Shown piece after piece: positions 1 to 8,535 of a DNA stretch of 57,259 nucleotides. A program made the position numbers and the translations under genes. The DNA is from JBDTMT01 sp033764095 (GTDB taxonomy: Bacteria > Desulfobacterota > Binatia > HRBIN30 > CADEER01). The first letter of the stretch is position 1; each line of letters starts with the position of its first letter. The stretch is from the NCBI GenBank assembly GCA_033764095.1, contig JANRJF010000024.1, positions 1-57,259 on the forward strand. The letters are read 5' to 3'. The notes below the pieces were generated by a model. It was not told where the DNA came from and did no database searches. It worked only from the letters and a program-made list of their open reading frames with translations.

Positions 1-875
1 CCGGCGGGCGGCGCGTCCAGTGCCGCGCCGCGGGCCAGCGCGGCGAGCAGCGCCGTCAGCTCGGCGGGGCGCGGCGGCGGACCGGGCGGCACCCCGGCAG
101 TCGCCGCGACGTCGGCGACCCCGTCGCCGTCGCGCCACACCAGCGCGCAATGGCCGACGCCGAGCGCGCCGCGAAAGCGCGCCGCCAGCTCGCGCGCCAG
201 CACCGCCTCGCCGAGATGCGGCGCCGCCTGGGCGCCGAACTCGCGCAGGGTGCGCTCGCGCGCACAGGCATCCTGCCACCACGCGGTGCTCTGGCTGACG
301 CGGCCGCGGAAGGTGATCATCACCAGCGCGGTGACCGCGCCGGCCACCAGCGCGCCGGTCAGCACGATCGCCGCGACGTTCATCGCGATGCCGCTGGGTG
401 GAAAGGCGACCAGGAAGGCGCCGGCGCCGAGGCCGAGCACCAGCGTGACGGCGATGACGTCGACGGCGGTCTGCAGGAAGACGGTCGGCCCGAACAGCAC
501 CAGCGCCAGCAGGGCGATCTCGTTGCCCTGGCTGCCGCGCAGGGTGACCACCGCGGCGGTCGAGCCGCTCAGCACCAGGGCGAGCCCGACCGTGTAGGCG
601 CGCAGCGCCCCCCACGTCACCCGCGAGGCCAGCAGGGCGCCGAAGGCGATGTACAGGCCGACTGCGAGGCGGATCCAGTTGATGGTCGGGTCCGAGGTCG
701 GACGCGCCAGCGCGCTGCCGATGTAGAAGACCAGCAGCGCCAGGCAGGCGACGCGCATCGCCGCGATGTCGATGTCGCGCGCCCCGTTCAGCAGCCGCCA
801 CAGCTCGCCCCACGGCAGCGGGTCGAACACCCCGGCGCGCGGTTCGGAATCGTGACTGCGCGACTGCGCCGACAT
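1..875 (-). CDS. Partial multi-pass membrane sensor protein with GAF-like region
   Basis: This reading frame starts at an ATG at 875 and runs off the left edge, so only the first 291 residues are visible and the C-terminal output domain is missing. A short polar N-terminus is followed by about six hydrophobic segments up to roughly residue 200, then a soluble stretch resembling the start of a GAF domain. This layout is typical of membrane-bound histidine kinases, cyclases or diguanylate cyclases, but no catalytic motif is visible, so the output is unknown. An AAAGGAG sequence directly abuts the ATG, which is closer than usual. The frame was read by hand because it has no stop inside the window. 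Confidence 0.7.
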   Translation of the reverse strand, partial: MSAQSRSHDSEPRAGVFDPLPWGELWRLLNGARDIDIAAMRVACLALLVFYIGSALARPTSDPTINWIRLAVGLYIAFGALLASRVTWGALRAYTVGLALVLSGSTAAVVTLRGSQGNEIALLALVLFGPTVFLQTAVDVIAVTLVLGLGAGAFLVAFPPSGIAMNVAAIVLTGALVAGAVTALVMITFRGRVSQSTAWWQDACARERTLREFGAQAAPHLGEAVLARELAARFRGALGVGHCALVWRDGDGVADVAATAGVPPGPPPRPAELTALLAALARGAALDAPPA

Positions 876-1042
876 CTCCTTTGTAAAGTGCAAGCCTCGT
901 GCCCCTGACGCCACGGCGAAGCCTCCCGGCTTCGCGCCCGCCGACCCGGCCAGTTGTGCCGGGTACGTGGCGACCGGCAATGCGGAAAACGTCCGATCTC
1001 TCCTGCCCCGCGCAGCGCGGGCAGGCCGCGATGGGGGCTCCG

Positions 1043-1954
1043 CTAACTGAATCGCGCGTCCAGCGCGGCGCGCAGGGCGGGAACCGCAACTGCGTCCCAC
1101 ACGGCGGCTTCTTGCGCGGTGGCGTCGGGCACTGCCACCGCCTCGGCGTTGGGGTTGTGGGTCACGCCGGCGACCCGCGCGTGCGCGGCGCGCAGGGCGG
1201 CGCGGTCGGTGTCGGGATCGAGCAGCCCGAGCGTGTCGGCGGCGGCGAGGAAGCGGTCGGCGTCGTGCAGTTCCTCGGCGGTCACGTCCACCCAGGCGCC
1301 GCCGGCGCGCTCGATCAGCGGCTGGTAGGCCGCCGTGCGGCGCTCGATCTCCAGCGCGTACCAGAAGCAGAGTTGGTAGTCGGAGTACGCCGTCCAGCCG
1401 GGCAGCGGCAGCACACCGGGGTCGTCGGGATGCAGCAGGTACTTGAGCCCGAGCTTGCCGCGCCCGGGCACGGTGCGGCGCGACAGCAGGCTGGCAGCGA
1501 TGCGGCGCGGCGCGCGGCGCAGGGCGACGACGCGCGGCACGACGTCGAGCGCCAGCAGCGGCTCGAGGAAGCCCTTGCACCACAGGTGGCCGGTCTCGAC
1601 GTAGCGGCGCGTCGGCAGCGTCGCGATGTGCGGCAGCTTGTACTCCAGCAGGAAGCGGCGGCCGAGCTCGGGGTCGTGCTGCGCCAGGCGCAGCACCGGC
1701 ACGAACGACGGCTCCGGCTCGTGCGTGCTGGTGGTGTCGGGGCACAGCGCCAGCAGATGAGTGAGGAACGTCGTGCCGGTGCGACCGGCGGTGACGGTCA
1801 GCACCAGCGTCTTGCCGCGCACCGCGATGAGCAGCGCGGCGGGGTTGGGCGGCGGCCGGTGCAGGGCGTGCAAGCGCTGCACGCGGCGCCGCTGCCGCAG
1901 CAGAAAGGCTTGCTCGCGCAAGCGGAAGACCCAGTGGGGCAGCGCGACCGACAT
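1043..1954 (-). CDS. Sulfotransferase-family protein
   Basis: About 303 residues. Near residue 50 a beta strand is followed by the loop TAGRTGTTFL, which matches the PAPS 5'-phosphosulfate-binding loop of sulfotransferases and lies in the expected N-terminal place. A downstream HEPEPSF segment and basic residues before RRIAASLLSRR fit the 3'-phosphate region of the same fold. The family transfers sulfate from PAPS to hydroxyl or amino groups; the acceptor cannot be inferred. I chose the ATG at 1954 over a TTG at 1993 because the fold begins soon after it. No signal peptide is seen. It stands alone, with a roughly 170-bp gap to the next minus-strand gene. Confidence 0.7.
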   Translation of the reverse strand: MSVALPHWVFRLREQAFLLRQRRRVQRLHALHRPPPNPAALLIAVRGKTLVLTVTAGRTGTTFLTHLLALCPDTTSTHEPEPSFVPVLRLAQHDPELGRRFLLEYKLPHIATLPTRRYVETGHLWCKGFLEPLLALDVVPRVVALRRAPRRIAASLLSRRTVPGRGKLGLKYLLHPDDPGVLPLPGWTAYSDYQLCFWYALEIERRTAAYQPLIERAGGAWVDVTAEELHDADRFLAAADTLGLLDPDTDRAALRAAHARVAGVTHNPNAEAVAVPDATAQEAAVWDAVAVPALRAALDARFS

Positions 1955-2053
1955 CGAGGCGTGACTACTGCGCGGCGCCGCGCATGCGGTCAAGGCATGG
2001 CCGCGCGGCAGTCGTTGGCAGGCCGCGCGGCCCGCGCTACAACTCGGCGCGGC

Positions 2054-2666
2054 ATGGCGAAGACCACGTCATTCCGCTCCGACGAGCACTTCACACGCGA
2101 AGAGTTCATGCGTTGGCTGGATCGCCTGCCGCCGTCCGACATCAACCATTATGAGCTGCTGCGCGGCCAGATCGTCATGTGCCCGCCGGCGATGTGGGCG
2201 CACGGCACGGTCGAGACGCAGATCGTGCGGCGGCTCGATGAATACGTCTCCGCCCATGCGCTCGGCGCCGTCTTCGGTTCCAGCACCGGCATCGACCTGC
2301 CCTCCGGCGACACCGTGCAACCCGACTGTTCATACGCCAGCCACGATCGCCTGCGCGATCAACCGCGCGAACCCGTCAAGCTCTTCCTCAAGGTCGTGCC
2401 AAATCTGATCGTCGAAATCTTTCTCCGACAGTACGGCACGACGCGACCGCACCGAGAAGAAAGCGTTGTACGAGGAGAACGGCGTCGACGAGTACTGGAT
2501 CGTCGACCCGATGCGGAAACGGATCACGGTCTTCACGCTGACCGCGACCGGCTATGACAGCGGCGTCTCCTACGCCCGCGGCGCGATTCGCTCGCGACTC
2601 CTGCCCGGGCTGACCATCCCGCTCGCCGAGCTGTTCCGCTCGCCGTTCCCCGATCGCCGGGGCTGA
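2054..2666 (+). pseudogene. Uma2-family endonuclease (DUF820), frameshifted
   Basis: The first frame, from the ATG at 2054, encodes the N-terminal two thirds of a Uma2 (PD-(D/E)XK fold) protein, including VQPDCSY and PNLIVEIF. The match then jumps to the next frame, which gives RDRTEKKALYEENG and DEYWIVDP, the conserved C-terminal block. Removing one T from the TTT at 2420-2422 restores one continuous protein of about 203 residues. The catalytic Asp, Glu and Lys positions are all present across the two pieces. The break is therefore a single +1 insertion in a short homopolymer, which may be true decay or a sequencing error. The role of this family is poorly defined; it is usually found as scattered multicopy genes. 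Confidence 0.8.
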
Positions 2667-2704
2667 GCGCGGCGACGCCGCTTGTCCGCGCTCCGGCGTC
2701 GCGT

Positions 2705-4063
2705 ATGCTGCGGCGCGTGACCAGCAAGCGCCGCGCTCCCGCCAAGCAGTCGCGCGTGCCGGCCGGGCGCTTCGAGCGGCTGGCGCGGCTCGGCTGGCTG
2801 GCCGGCGAGGTGGCGCTCGGCGGCCTCGGCGAGGCGGCACGCCGCTTCACCGGGGCCAGCGAAGCGGCCTCGAGCGTCTTCATGACCGCCACCAACGCGC
2901 GCAAGCTGGCGGAGAAGCTCTCGCGCATGCGCGGCGCGGCGATGAAGCTCGGCCAGCTGCTGTCGCTCGAGGGGCAGGACTTCCTGCCGCCCGAGGTGGC
3001 CGACGCGCTCTCGGTGCTGCGCGCCGAGGGCGACGCGATGCCGGAGGCGCAGCTGCGCCGCGTGCTGGCGCGCAACTACGGCAAGGGCTGGGAACAGCGC
3101 TTCCGCACCTTCGGCCTGCAGCCGATCGCCGCCGCCTCGATCGGGCAGGTGCATCACGCCATCGCGCTCGACGGCCGCGAGCTGGCGTTGAAGATCCAGT
3201 ACCCGGGCGTCGCGGTGAGCATCGAGAGCGACGTCGACAACCTCGCCACCATTCTCAAGCTGTCGCGCCTGCTGCCCGGCGAGCTCGACCTCTCCGGCGT
3301 GCTCGCCGAGGCGAAGCGGCAGCTGCGCCAGGAGACCGACTACGCGATCGAGGCGCGCCACCTGCGCGCATACGCCGACAAGCTCGGCGCCGAACCGGGC
3401 GTGGTGATCCCGCGCGTGCACGACGACCTCACCACGCGCCACATCCTGGCGATGGACTACCTGGAGGGCGCGCCGCTCGACGCGCTGGCCGGCCCCGGCC
3501 ACACGCAGAAGCAGCGCGACCGGATCGGCGCCCTGCTCTACCGCATCCTGTTCCGCGAGCTGTTCGAGCTGCGCTTCATGCAGACCGACCCGAACTTCGC
3601 CAACTACCTGCTGCTGCCGAGCGGCGACATCGGCCTGCTCGACTACGGCGCGGTGCGCGAGCTGCCGGCCGGGTTGGTCGCGCGCTACGTGCAGCTGTTC
3701 GACGCCGGCATGCGCGGCGACCGCGCCGCCATGCGCGCCGCGATGCTGGCGATCGGCTTCTTCGACGCCGACGAGCGCGCCGACCGCGTCGAGGGCCTGC
3801 TCGACCTGTTCAGCCTCGGCTTCGAGCCCTTCGCCCACCGCGGCGCCTACGACTTCGGCCGCTCCGACATCATGCCGCGCGCGCGCGAGGTGGGGATGGC
3901 GCTGACCCTCGGCAAGGGCTTCCTGCGCCCGCCGCCGCCGGAGACCATCTTCCTGCACCGCAAGCTCGGCGGCACCTTCCTGCTGTGCAACCGCATCGGC
4001 GCCCGCGCCGACGTGCGCGCCCTGCTGCGCCCGTTCGTCGAGCCGCAGCGGGCGGCCGGCTGA
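2705..4063 (+). CDS. ABC1/AarF (UbiB-type) atypical protein kinase
   Basis: This 452-residue protein has the complete ABC1 signature. The family-specific KLGQ motif is at 81-84, the AAASIGQVH loop that replaces the glycine-rich loop near 142-150, the lysine of ALKIQYPG at 163, the catalytic-type QTDPNFANYL with Asp295, and the metal-binding LLDYG with Asp313. UbiB-type proteins are ATPases that support isoprenoid-lipid or quinone biosynthesis. No quinone-pathway gene is nearby, so the substrate is open. The Uma2 remnant ends about 40 bp upstream and the following gene is convergent, so it is probably transcribed alone. A GTG at 2717 is an alternative start; neither start has a strong ribosome site. 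Confidence 0.88.
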   Translation: MLRRVTSKRRAPAKQSRVPAGRFERLARLGWLAGEVALGGLGEAARRFTGASEAASSVFMTATNARKLAEKLSRMRGAAMKLGQLLSLEGQDFLPPEVADALSVLRAEGDAMPEAQLRRVLARNYGKGWEQRFRTFGLQPIAAASIGQVHHAIALDGRELALKIQYPGVAVSIESDVDNLATILKLSRLLPGELDLSGVLAEAKRQLRQETDYAIEARHLRAYADKLGAEPGVVIPRVHDDLTTRHILAMDYLEGAPLDALAGPGHTQKQRDRIGALLYRILFRELFELRFMQTDPNFANYLLLPSGDIGLLDYGAVRELPAGLVARYVQLFDAGMRGDRAAMRAAMLAIGFFDADERADRVEGLLDLFSLGFEPFAHRGAYDFGRSDIMPRAREVGMALTLGKGFLRPPPPETIFLHRKLGGTFLLCNRIGARADVRALLRPFVEPQRAAG

Positions 4064-4130
4064 TCGCGTCGTCCGGCGCCGCGCGTTCGTCGTCGCGCGC
4101 GCTGACACGCCCGACGCCGGATGACCCGGG

Positions 4131-5027
4131 TCACTTGGTCGGCATCGCCTTGATCGCGTCGCGTCCGGTCGTACGCGTGTAGTCGGCGGGCAGCGTGAAG
4201 AGATCGGCGGGAACCTTGCCCGACTCGACCTTGAGGATCTCCTCGATGCGGTAACGCTCCGGCTCGAGCGTCTGCACCATCACCGGCAGGCCCTTGGCCT
4301 GCAGCGACTCGCGCACCGTCGCCTTGCGCATGTTGGCCGGCGTCAACTGCTCCATGCGCTGCGCCACCTGGCGGAGCGCGGCGGCGAGCGCGGCCTGGTC
4401 CTGCGTCACCCAGCCGACCACCGACGTGTCGCCTTCCTTCGCCTCGTAGGCGCTCGACTTCATGCCATTGATGTCCTGCGTCTTGTCGAGCGCGGTGAGC
4501 GGGATCGGCGGCGGCGGCGCCGCCGCGGCGTCGTTCTCGGTCGGCATGGTCTTCAACATCTGCTCGGCCTGCTTGCGCTGCTCGGGCGGCATCTGCGCCA
4601 GGCGCTCGGTGAGCATCTTGCGCACCTGCACCATCTTCTCGCCCATCGCCTTGGCGTCGTCCTTCGACCACTCGACGTAGCGCTTCTCCTCGGGGACGAC
4701 GAACCAGGTGGTGCCCTTGTCGAGGTCGACCAGCGCAAAGCCCTGCTTGCTCTTCTCCAACGGCGCGTCCATGCGCACCTTGGCGCCGCTGACGTACACC
4801 TTGGTTTCGCGCACCTCCGGCGCGTCCTTCGCGGCCAGCAGCTGCGCCGGCATGAGGGCGAAGATCGCCGCGGCGCCGTCGGGCGCCTTGCCGCCGTTGG
4901 CGGCCGCCAGCTGGTCGCGCGGCACCGACATGGTGCGCAGCGTCACGGTGCCGTCGAAGGCGTGCGCCGCCGGCACCGCCCAGGACAGGGCGGCCGCAAC
5001 GGCCAGCAACAGGGGTCGGCGAATCAT
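4131..5027 (-). CDS. Secreted periplasmic protein, DUF4412-like
   Basis: About 298 residues starting at the ATG at 5027, which has GAGGAGG six bases upstream. An upstream in-frame ATG at 5099 would hide the signal peptide and is rejected. The first 23 residues form a standard signal peptide (MIRRPLLLAV, hydrophobic core, AHA cleavage site). The mature chain contains repeated strands of the type VRMDAPLEKS, GFALVDLDKGTTWFV and YRIEEIL, resembling DUF4412-type domains that bind hydrophobic ligands in the periplasm. A Met/Gln-rich helix of about 50 residues ending in a poly-Ala/Pro patch interrupts the domain. The function is not known. It is convergent with the ABC1 kinase gene. Confidence 0.75.
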   Translation of the reverse strand: MIRRPLLLAVAAALSWAVPAAHAFDGTVTLRTMSVPRDQLAAANGGKAPDGAAAIFALMPAQLLAAKDAPEVRETKVYVSGAKVRMDAPLEKSKQGFALVDLDKGTTWFVVPEEKRYVEWSKDDAKAMGEKMVQVRKMLTERLAQMPPEQRKQAEQMLKTMPTENDAAAAPPPPIPLTALDKTQDINGMKSSAYEAKEGDTSVVGWVTQDQAALAAALRQVAQRMEQLTPANMRKATVRESLQAKGLPVMVQTLEPERYRIEEILKVESGKVPADLFTLPADYTRTTGRDAIKAMPTK

Positions 5028-5112
5028 GGCGTCCTCCTCACGGGCGCGGGGTCGAAGACATGGACGCGCGACCCTGACGCCGGGGCTGAACGGAGTCAAG
5101 CCGGGCGCGGCC

Positions 5113-5187
5113 TCAACGCAGAGACGCGGAGTCGCCGAGGACGCGGAGGAGAATCCGCTGCGCTCGGTCTCTGCGTCTCTGCGTTGA
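5113..5187. repeat. Intergenic inverted repeat with GACGCGGAG units
   Basis: Two 19-base arms (5113-5131 and 5169-5187) are reverse complements with one mismatch. The 37-base loop holds a further GGACGCGGAGG copy of the arm unit. It lies in the gap between the WYL regulator stop and the start of the periplasmic protein gene, both on the minus strand. The design is the same as five other intergenic hairpins in this window. It could act as a transcript end, an attenuator or a selfish palindromic element. Confidence 0.75.
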
Positions 5188-5196
5188 ATCGGCGCT

Positions 5197-6210
5197 TCAG
5201 TACTGCCCCGCCGCCTGGCGCAGCATCGCGCCGATCTCCGCCCGCAGGGCCGCCGGCTTCAGCACCTCGACGTGCGGGCCGAGGCCGAGGATCCAGTAGC
5301 GCAGCTCCGCCGTACCGCGCACGGTCAGGCTCAGCACCCAGCCGCCGCCCTTGCGGGCGCGGAAGCGCTGCGAGGGATGCAGCCGGCGCGAGGCGAGGTA
5401 GGCGTGCGTCTCGGGGTTGCGGACGAGGATCTCGACGGTGGTGTCCGGTCCCTCGATGAGACCGAAGATCCCCTCGGTGTGTTTCTCCGGCGTGTAGCCG
5501 CTCGGGTACGCGAAGTGCTCGGGCAGACGTTCGACGCGGCGCATGCGCTCGACGGCGAGGGCGATGATCTTGCGGCCGCGGTGGCTGCGGCCGAGCACGT
5601 ACAGGCCGCCGCGGTACATGAGCAGCGTGTAGGGATCGAAGTCGTGCGACTTGCCGGCGCCGAGCAGGCCGCCGTAGTCGACGCGCATGCGGCGCTCGTA
5701 GACCAGGCACCAGACGATGGTGTCGAGCGTCGCGTCGAAGGCGCCGTAGTCCTTCATGGCGTGCGGCACGGCGAAGAACTTGCGGCGGAAGTCGGCCAGG
5801 CGGGCGCGCTGCGCGCCCGGCACCGAGCGCAGGAAGCGCTCCCAGAGATCGTCGACGCCGTCGCGGATCACCGTGCCGTCGAGGAACTGGAACACCGACT
5901 GGGCGAAGTAGAAGAACAGCACCTGGTAGACGGTGGACTCGCCCAGCTGCGTCGCCTGTGACAGGCGCAGGAAGCGCTGCTCGCCGCGCCGCACGCTCTC
6001 GATCACCGGCTGCCCATCGGCATCGACCAGCTCGCGCCGCCCGATCGCCAGGTAGCGCAGCAGCGTGCGCTCCGAGATGCCGAGCTCGTCCTGCACCGCG
6101 GCGAAGCTCCAGCCGTGCGCGCGGCCCTGCAGGCCGAGCAGCAGGCGGGCCAGCCGGGTCGCCGCGCCGTAGGTCGGTTTGCGCGCCACCGCGCCACTGC
6201 GTTTCGCCAT
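5197..6210 (-). CDS. WYL-domain transcriptional regulator (YafY-like)
   Basis: A 337-residue protein. An N-terminal helix-turn-helix (about residues 15-60, including ELGISERTLLRYL) is followed by a middle linker and a WYL-type sensor domain around residues 170-240 with HDFDPYTLLMYRGGLYVLG, then the WCX C-terminal extension. Proteins of this layout repress or activate neighbouring genes in response to nucleic acid or nucleotide ligands. The ATG at 6210 is chosen because the HTH begins just after it; the frame stays open upstream only because of the high GC content. The SCP2-like gene lies 57 bp upstream on the same strand, so the two may be co-transcribed. Confidence 0.85.
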   Translation of the reverse strand: MAKRSGAVARKPTYGAATRLARLLLGLQGRAHGWSFAAVQDELGISERTLLRYLAIGRRELVDADGQPVIESVRRGEQRFLRLSQATQLGESTVYQVLFFYFAQSVFQFLDGTVIRDGVDDLWERFLRSVPGAQRARLADFRRKFFAVPHAMKDYGAFDATLDTIVWCLVYERRMRVDYGGLLGAGKSHDFDPYTLLMYRGGLYVLGRSHRGRKIIALAVERMRRVERLPEHFAYPSGYTPEKHTEGIFGLIEGPDTTVEILVRNPETHAYLASRRLHPSQRFRARKGGGWVLSLTVRGTAELRYWILGLGPHVEVLKPAALRAEIGAMLRQAAGQY

Positions 6211-6266
6211 CGCCGCCGCTGTCGCCTCGTTTGTGCAGCCTGTCAACCGGCGCGCGCCGCGCGCCG

Positions 6267-6641
6267 TCAGGCGAACGGCCGCGCCACGCGCGCCAGCGCG
6301 TTCAGCCCGCCGGTGTACGGCAGCACGCGCCGTACCTGGCCGCGGAAGGTGATCTTCAGGCGCAGCACACCCATGCCGACGCCGAAACGACCGGCCATCA
6401 GCGCCCGCCAGTTCGCCTCGCTCGCCGCGAACTGCGGGCAGTCGCGCGTCCCCGCCCCGCGCCGCGCCGCCTGCCCGGCGGCGTCCCAGTGCACCCACAC
6501 CGGCGGGCTTGCCGCATCGCTCACCTGAAACGACGCCAGGCCGAAGCGCGCCAGGCTCGCCGCCTCGCCGCTCGCGTTCCATGCCGCGAGCACCAGATCC
6601 CACCACGCATCGGAGAACAGTGCCGGCCGCTCAGTCGACAT
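6267..6641 (-). CDS. SCP2 sterol-carrier-like domain protein
   Basis: A 124-residue single-domain protein starting at the ATG at 6641. The C-terminal half has the SCP2 pattern: a conserved acidic/aromatic segment (ASEANWRALMAGRFG) followed by a basic strand-helix (LRLKITFRGQVRRVL) that closes the lipid-binding cavity. SCP2-fold proteins bind fatty acids, CoA esters or sterols; the ligand here is not known. No signal peptide or membrane segment is present. It is the last complete gene before the tRNA-Arg and the integrated island. The long upstream extension of this frame reads the complement of the tRNA and is artefactual. Confidence 0.65.
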   Translation of the reverse strand: MSTERPALFSDAWWDLVLAAWNASGEAASLARFGLASFQVSDAASPPVWVHWDAAGQAARRGAGTRDCPQFAASEANWRALMAGRFGVGMGVLRLKITFRGQVRRVLPYTGGLNALARVARPFA

Positions 6642-6728
6642 CCGCTCTCGACTAGCAGCGCAATCGGAGCGAATCGACCCGCACCGCCACTTGGCCTTTC
6701 GCCCCCGAGCCGCTACGGTCCGCCGCAC

Positions 6729-6803
6729 GCGCCCGTAGCTCAGCTGGACTAGAGCAACTGGCTTCGAACCAGTAGGTCGGGTGTTCGAATCACCCCGGGC
6801 GCG
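6729..6803 (+). tRNA. tRNA-Arg (anticodon TCG)
   Basis: A full cloverleaf can be drawn. The acceptor stem GCGCCCG/CGGGCGC is perfect, the D stem is GCTC/GAGC, the anticodon stem ACTGG/CCAGT encloses loop CTTCGAA with anticodon TCG, the variable loop has five bases, and the T arm is GGGTG-TTCGAAT-CACCC. CCA is not encoded (CCT follows the discriminator G). The 3' portion from 6762 is duplicated at 14204-14248, which marks this gene as the attachment site of the downstream island. The intact copy is at the integrase end. Confidence 0.97.
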
Positions 6804-6806
6804 CCT
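6762..6806 (+). other. attL-type direct repeat (tRNA 3' end)
   Basis: This 45-bp stretch runs from the anticodon loop through the end of tRNA-Arg and three bases beyond. It is identical to 14204-14248. Crossover in the anticodon loop or T arm is usual for integrases of this class. Confidence 0.9.
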
Positions 6807-7298
6807 CTTCAAACCCTTGTGCCGCTTGGCCTAGCGGCGATTGCTCAGCAGGGAATGAAACGGCGGTTTCGCTCTCGGGTGCATTTCGGGTGCATTTGGG
6901 TGCAGATTCGATGCGGTCGGCGTGTCCACCCCGGTCACCGAGCGGCAGATGCGCGTAGGTGGAGAGGGTGAAGGCAACCGAGTGGTGCCCGAGCTGAGTG
7001 CTGACCCAGATCGGGTCTGTTCCCCCCCTGCAGGTGCAACGTCGCGAACGTGTGCCGCAAATCATGCATGCGGCGCTGCCTAAGGCCCGCTGCCTCGAGA
7101 AGCGGAATCCATACGCGTCGACGTACGTTGCTGGCGCTGAGGTAGCCGCCCTCGCCATCTAGAAAGATGAGCGTGTCGACCGCTGCGGCGGCCTGCTGTG
7201 CTTCGAGCGCTGCTTGCTGAACGGCGTCGAGAGCCGCCACCCCTTTTGAACCGAGCATCGTACTCTGCGCGCAGCGCCGCCCGGAGCCGAGTAGTCAT
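6790..7298 (-). pseudogene. Tyrosine-recombinase integrase, truncated and twice frameshifted
   Basis: Only about the last 170 residues of a phage-type integrase remain, where a full enzyme would have around 380-400. The catalytic-domain motifs are recognisable: MHDLRHTFATL (box II His and Arg), then in another frame LGHHSVAFTLSTYAHL with the second His pair and the nucleophile Tyr. Two +1 shifts break it. One is in the seven-C run at 7023-7029 (six would restore GGTDPIWV). The other is in the CCCCTTTT run at 7240-7247. The 3' end of the frame overlaps the tRNA-derived repeat, a common arrangement for tRNA-targeting integrases. The missing N-terminus should hold the arm-binding domain. Confidence 0.85.
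6877..6908. promoter_or_regulatory. Putative integrase arm-type sites, left end
   Basis: GGGTGCATTT occurs at 6877-6886 and 6888-6897 with 11-bp spacing, followed by a weaker GGGTGCAGATT at 6898-6908. The same pair, in the same orientation and spacing, recurs beside the right repeat at 14113-14133. Paired directly repeated decamers near both att sites fit tyrosine-integrase arm-binding sites. The assignment rests on position and repetition only. Confidence 0.5.
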
Positions 7299-7393
7299 CT
7301 CGAGGCGGCATTCCCCGCGATCGATACGATCAGCTGACGGACGAGATCCCAGCCCTCGAGATCTCGTCTAGTCGAGACGCCTCTGTCGCGCGG

Positions 7394-7945
7394 TCAATTT
7401 GCGTTCACATACCCACTGACCGCGGTTGTGGTGATGGTGACACCACCGCCAGTTGCGCCTCGGGTGCCCGTCACCACCAAGGGGTACTGGCCGACCGGCG
7501 CCGATCCCAGGATGTTGATCTTGCACGTGTAGAGGGTTGCGCCGTCGGCGATCAGCCCATTTTGAGACGCTGACGTGAAGTAGACGGCAGTGCGCACCTG
7601 CTGGCAGCTCGCGCCCGCCGTGCAGCCCGTCGGCCAGAACGCGAACGTCGCCAGCTTGTTGATACCGGAATTGACGGTGCAGTCGGGGGTGCCGTCAACC
7701 TTGGGAGCGACGGGAATGTTGATGGGGTCAAATGCGATGCGATTCTCCGTCGCTGCAAAGTAGTTCAAGCCCCCGTTTTGCAGCGTCACCGGAATCGTCA
7801 CCTGCGTCCCGCGCGCACCGCTGGTGTTCCCCGCCGTAATGGTTTGCGCCGCCACGGGCTGCGTTGAAATCATCCTCGCGATCACCACGCCCACGGCAAC
7901 CGTGATGCTTCGCTTAGATGCAGTTCTTGCGCGCTTCAGGAACAT
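7394..7945 (-). CDS. Secreted cohesin-like domain protein
   Basis: About 183 residues from the ATG at 7945, which has GGAGG seven bases upstream; an in-frame ATG at 7972 overlaps the previous stop but would lengthen the signal peptide. The N-terminus MFLKRARTASKR is followed by a hydrophobic core and a VAA-Q cleavage site. The mature part is a single beta-sandwich with cohesin features: an opening GARGTQVTIPVTLQNG strand pair, a middle segment of the type NRIAFDP, and a closing APVGQYPLVVTGTRG block. In cellulosomes such domains bind dockerins. Dockerin-type repeats occur in the two large secreted proteins of the same island, so a binding partnership is a reasonable inference but unproven. 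No anchor is visible, so it would be released or held by a partner. Confidence 0.7.
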   Translation of the reverse strand: MFLKRARTASKRSITVAVGVVIARMISTQPVAAQTITAGNTSGARGTQVTIPVTLQNGGLNYFAATENRIAFDPINIPVAPKVDGTPDCTVNSGINKLATFAFWPTGCTAGASCQQVRTAVYFTSASQNGLIADGATLYTCKINILGSAPVGQYPLVVTGTRGATGGGVTITTTAVSGYVNAN

Positions 7946-7968
7946 GTCGAGTCCTCCACCTGAGTTGG

Positions 7969-8466
7969 TCACGGGATCTTCTCCCCCGCGGCCTTTTCAT
8001 CGCTCGCGACAATTCTCGCGCCTTCGTCGCGGACGGTGATCCACCACCCGCGCCATTCTCCGGTCGCGCCACTCGGGCGACGGAAGGTGCCTTGGGCTTG
8101 GCTACCGACGAGCGCCCCAGAGAAGAGGGTCTCTTTCCACTCGCCATCGACAATCCGCAGCGCGATGTGATCGGGCACCGCCCACGCGACGATAGAGACA
8201 TTGTCTTCGACCGAGGATTCGGCATCGATGCGCGCGGTTCCCTGAAAGCTATCCCATTCGCCAAACTCGGCATCCTTCCCGAGCACCGTATCTGAACCGC
8301 CCTTCAGGTCGGCGCGCCACGTTCCCGACGCTCCGCTAGCGTCGGACCATGTGCCCTGGAACTTCACGACGGCCGCCGTGTCTCTCGCCTGCACGTCTGA
8401 TCCGCTGCTGACGAGTCCGAGTGCAGCAGCCAGTACCCAGCGGGCAAACCTGCGCGATGTGGTCAT
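7969..8466 (-). CDS. Small secreted protein of unknown function, paired with cohesin-like gene
   Basis: A 165-residue protein with a clear signal peptide (MTTSRRFARWVLAAALGLV, cleavage near VQA). The mature chain is rich in Gly, Trp and Asp, with an internal near-repeat: GTWSDASGASGTWRADL near the start and GTFRRPSGATGEWRG near the end. This suggests a small beta-barrel or beta-sandwich built of two similar halves. I do not recognise the family. Its stop overlaps by 4 bp an in-frame ATG of the cohesin-like frame, so the two genes are surely one transcript and may be translationally coupled. It is divergent from the large dockerin protein gene. Confidence 0.7.
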   Translation of the reverse strand: MTTSRRFARWVLAAALGLVSSGSDVQARDTAAVVKFQGTWSDASGASGTWRADLKGGSDTVLGKDAEFGEWDSFQGTARIDAESSVEDNVSIVAWAVPDHIALRIVDGEWKETLFSGALVGSQAQGTFRRPSGATGEWRGWWITVRDEGARIVASDEKAAGEKIP

Positions 8467-8535
8467 TGTTGTCTCCCCTCTTCAGATTGTGCGTCCTTGC
8501 ATCAACTTGTCGTCCGCACTACTACTCACGTAATC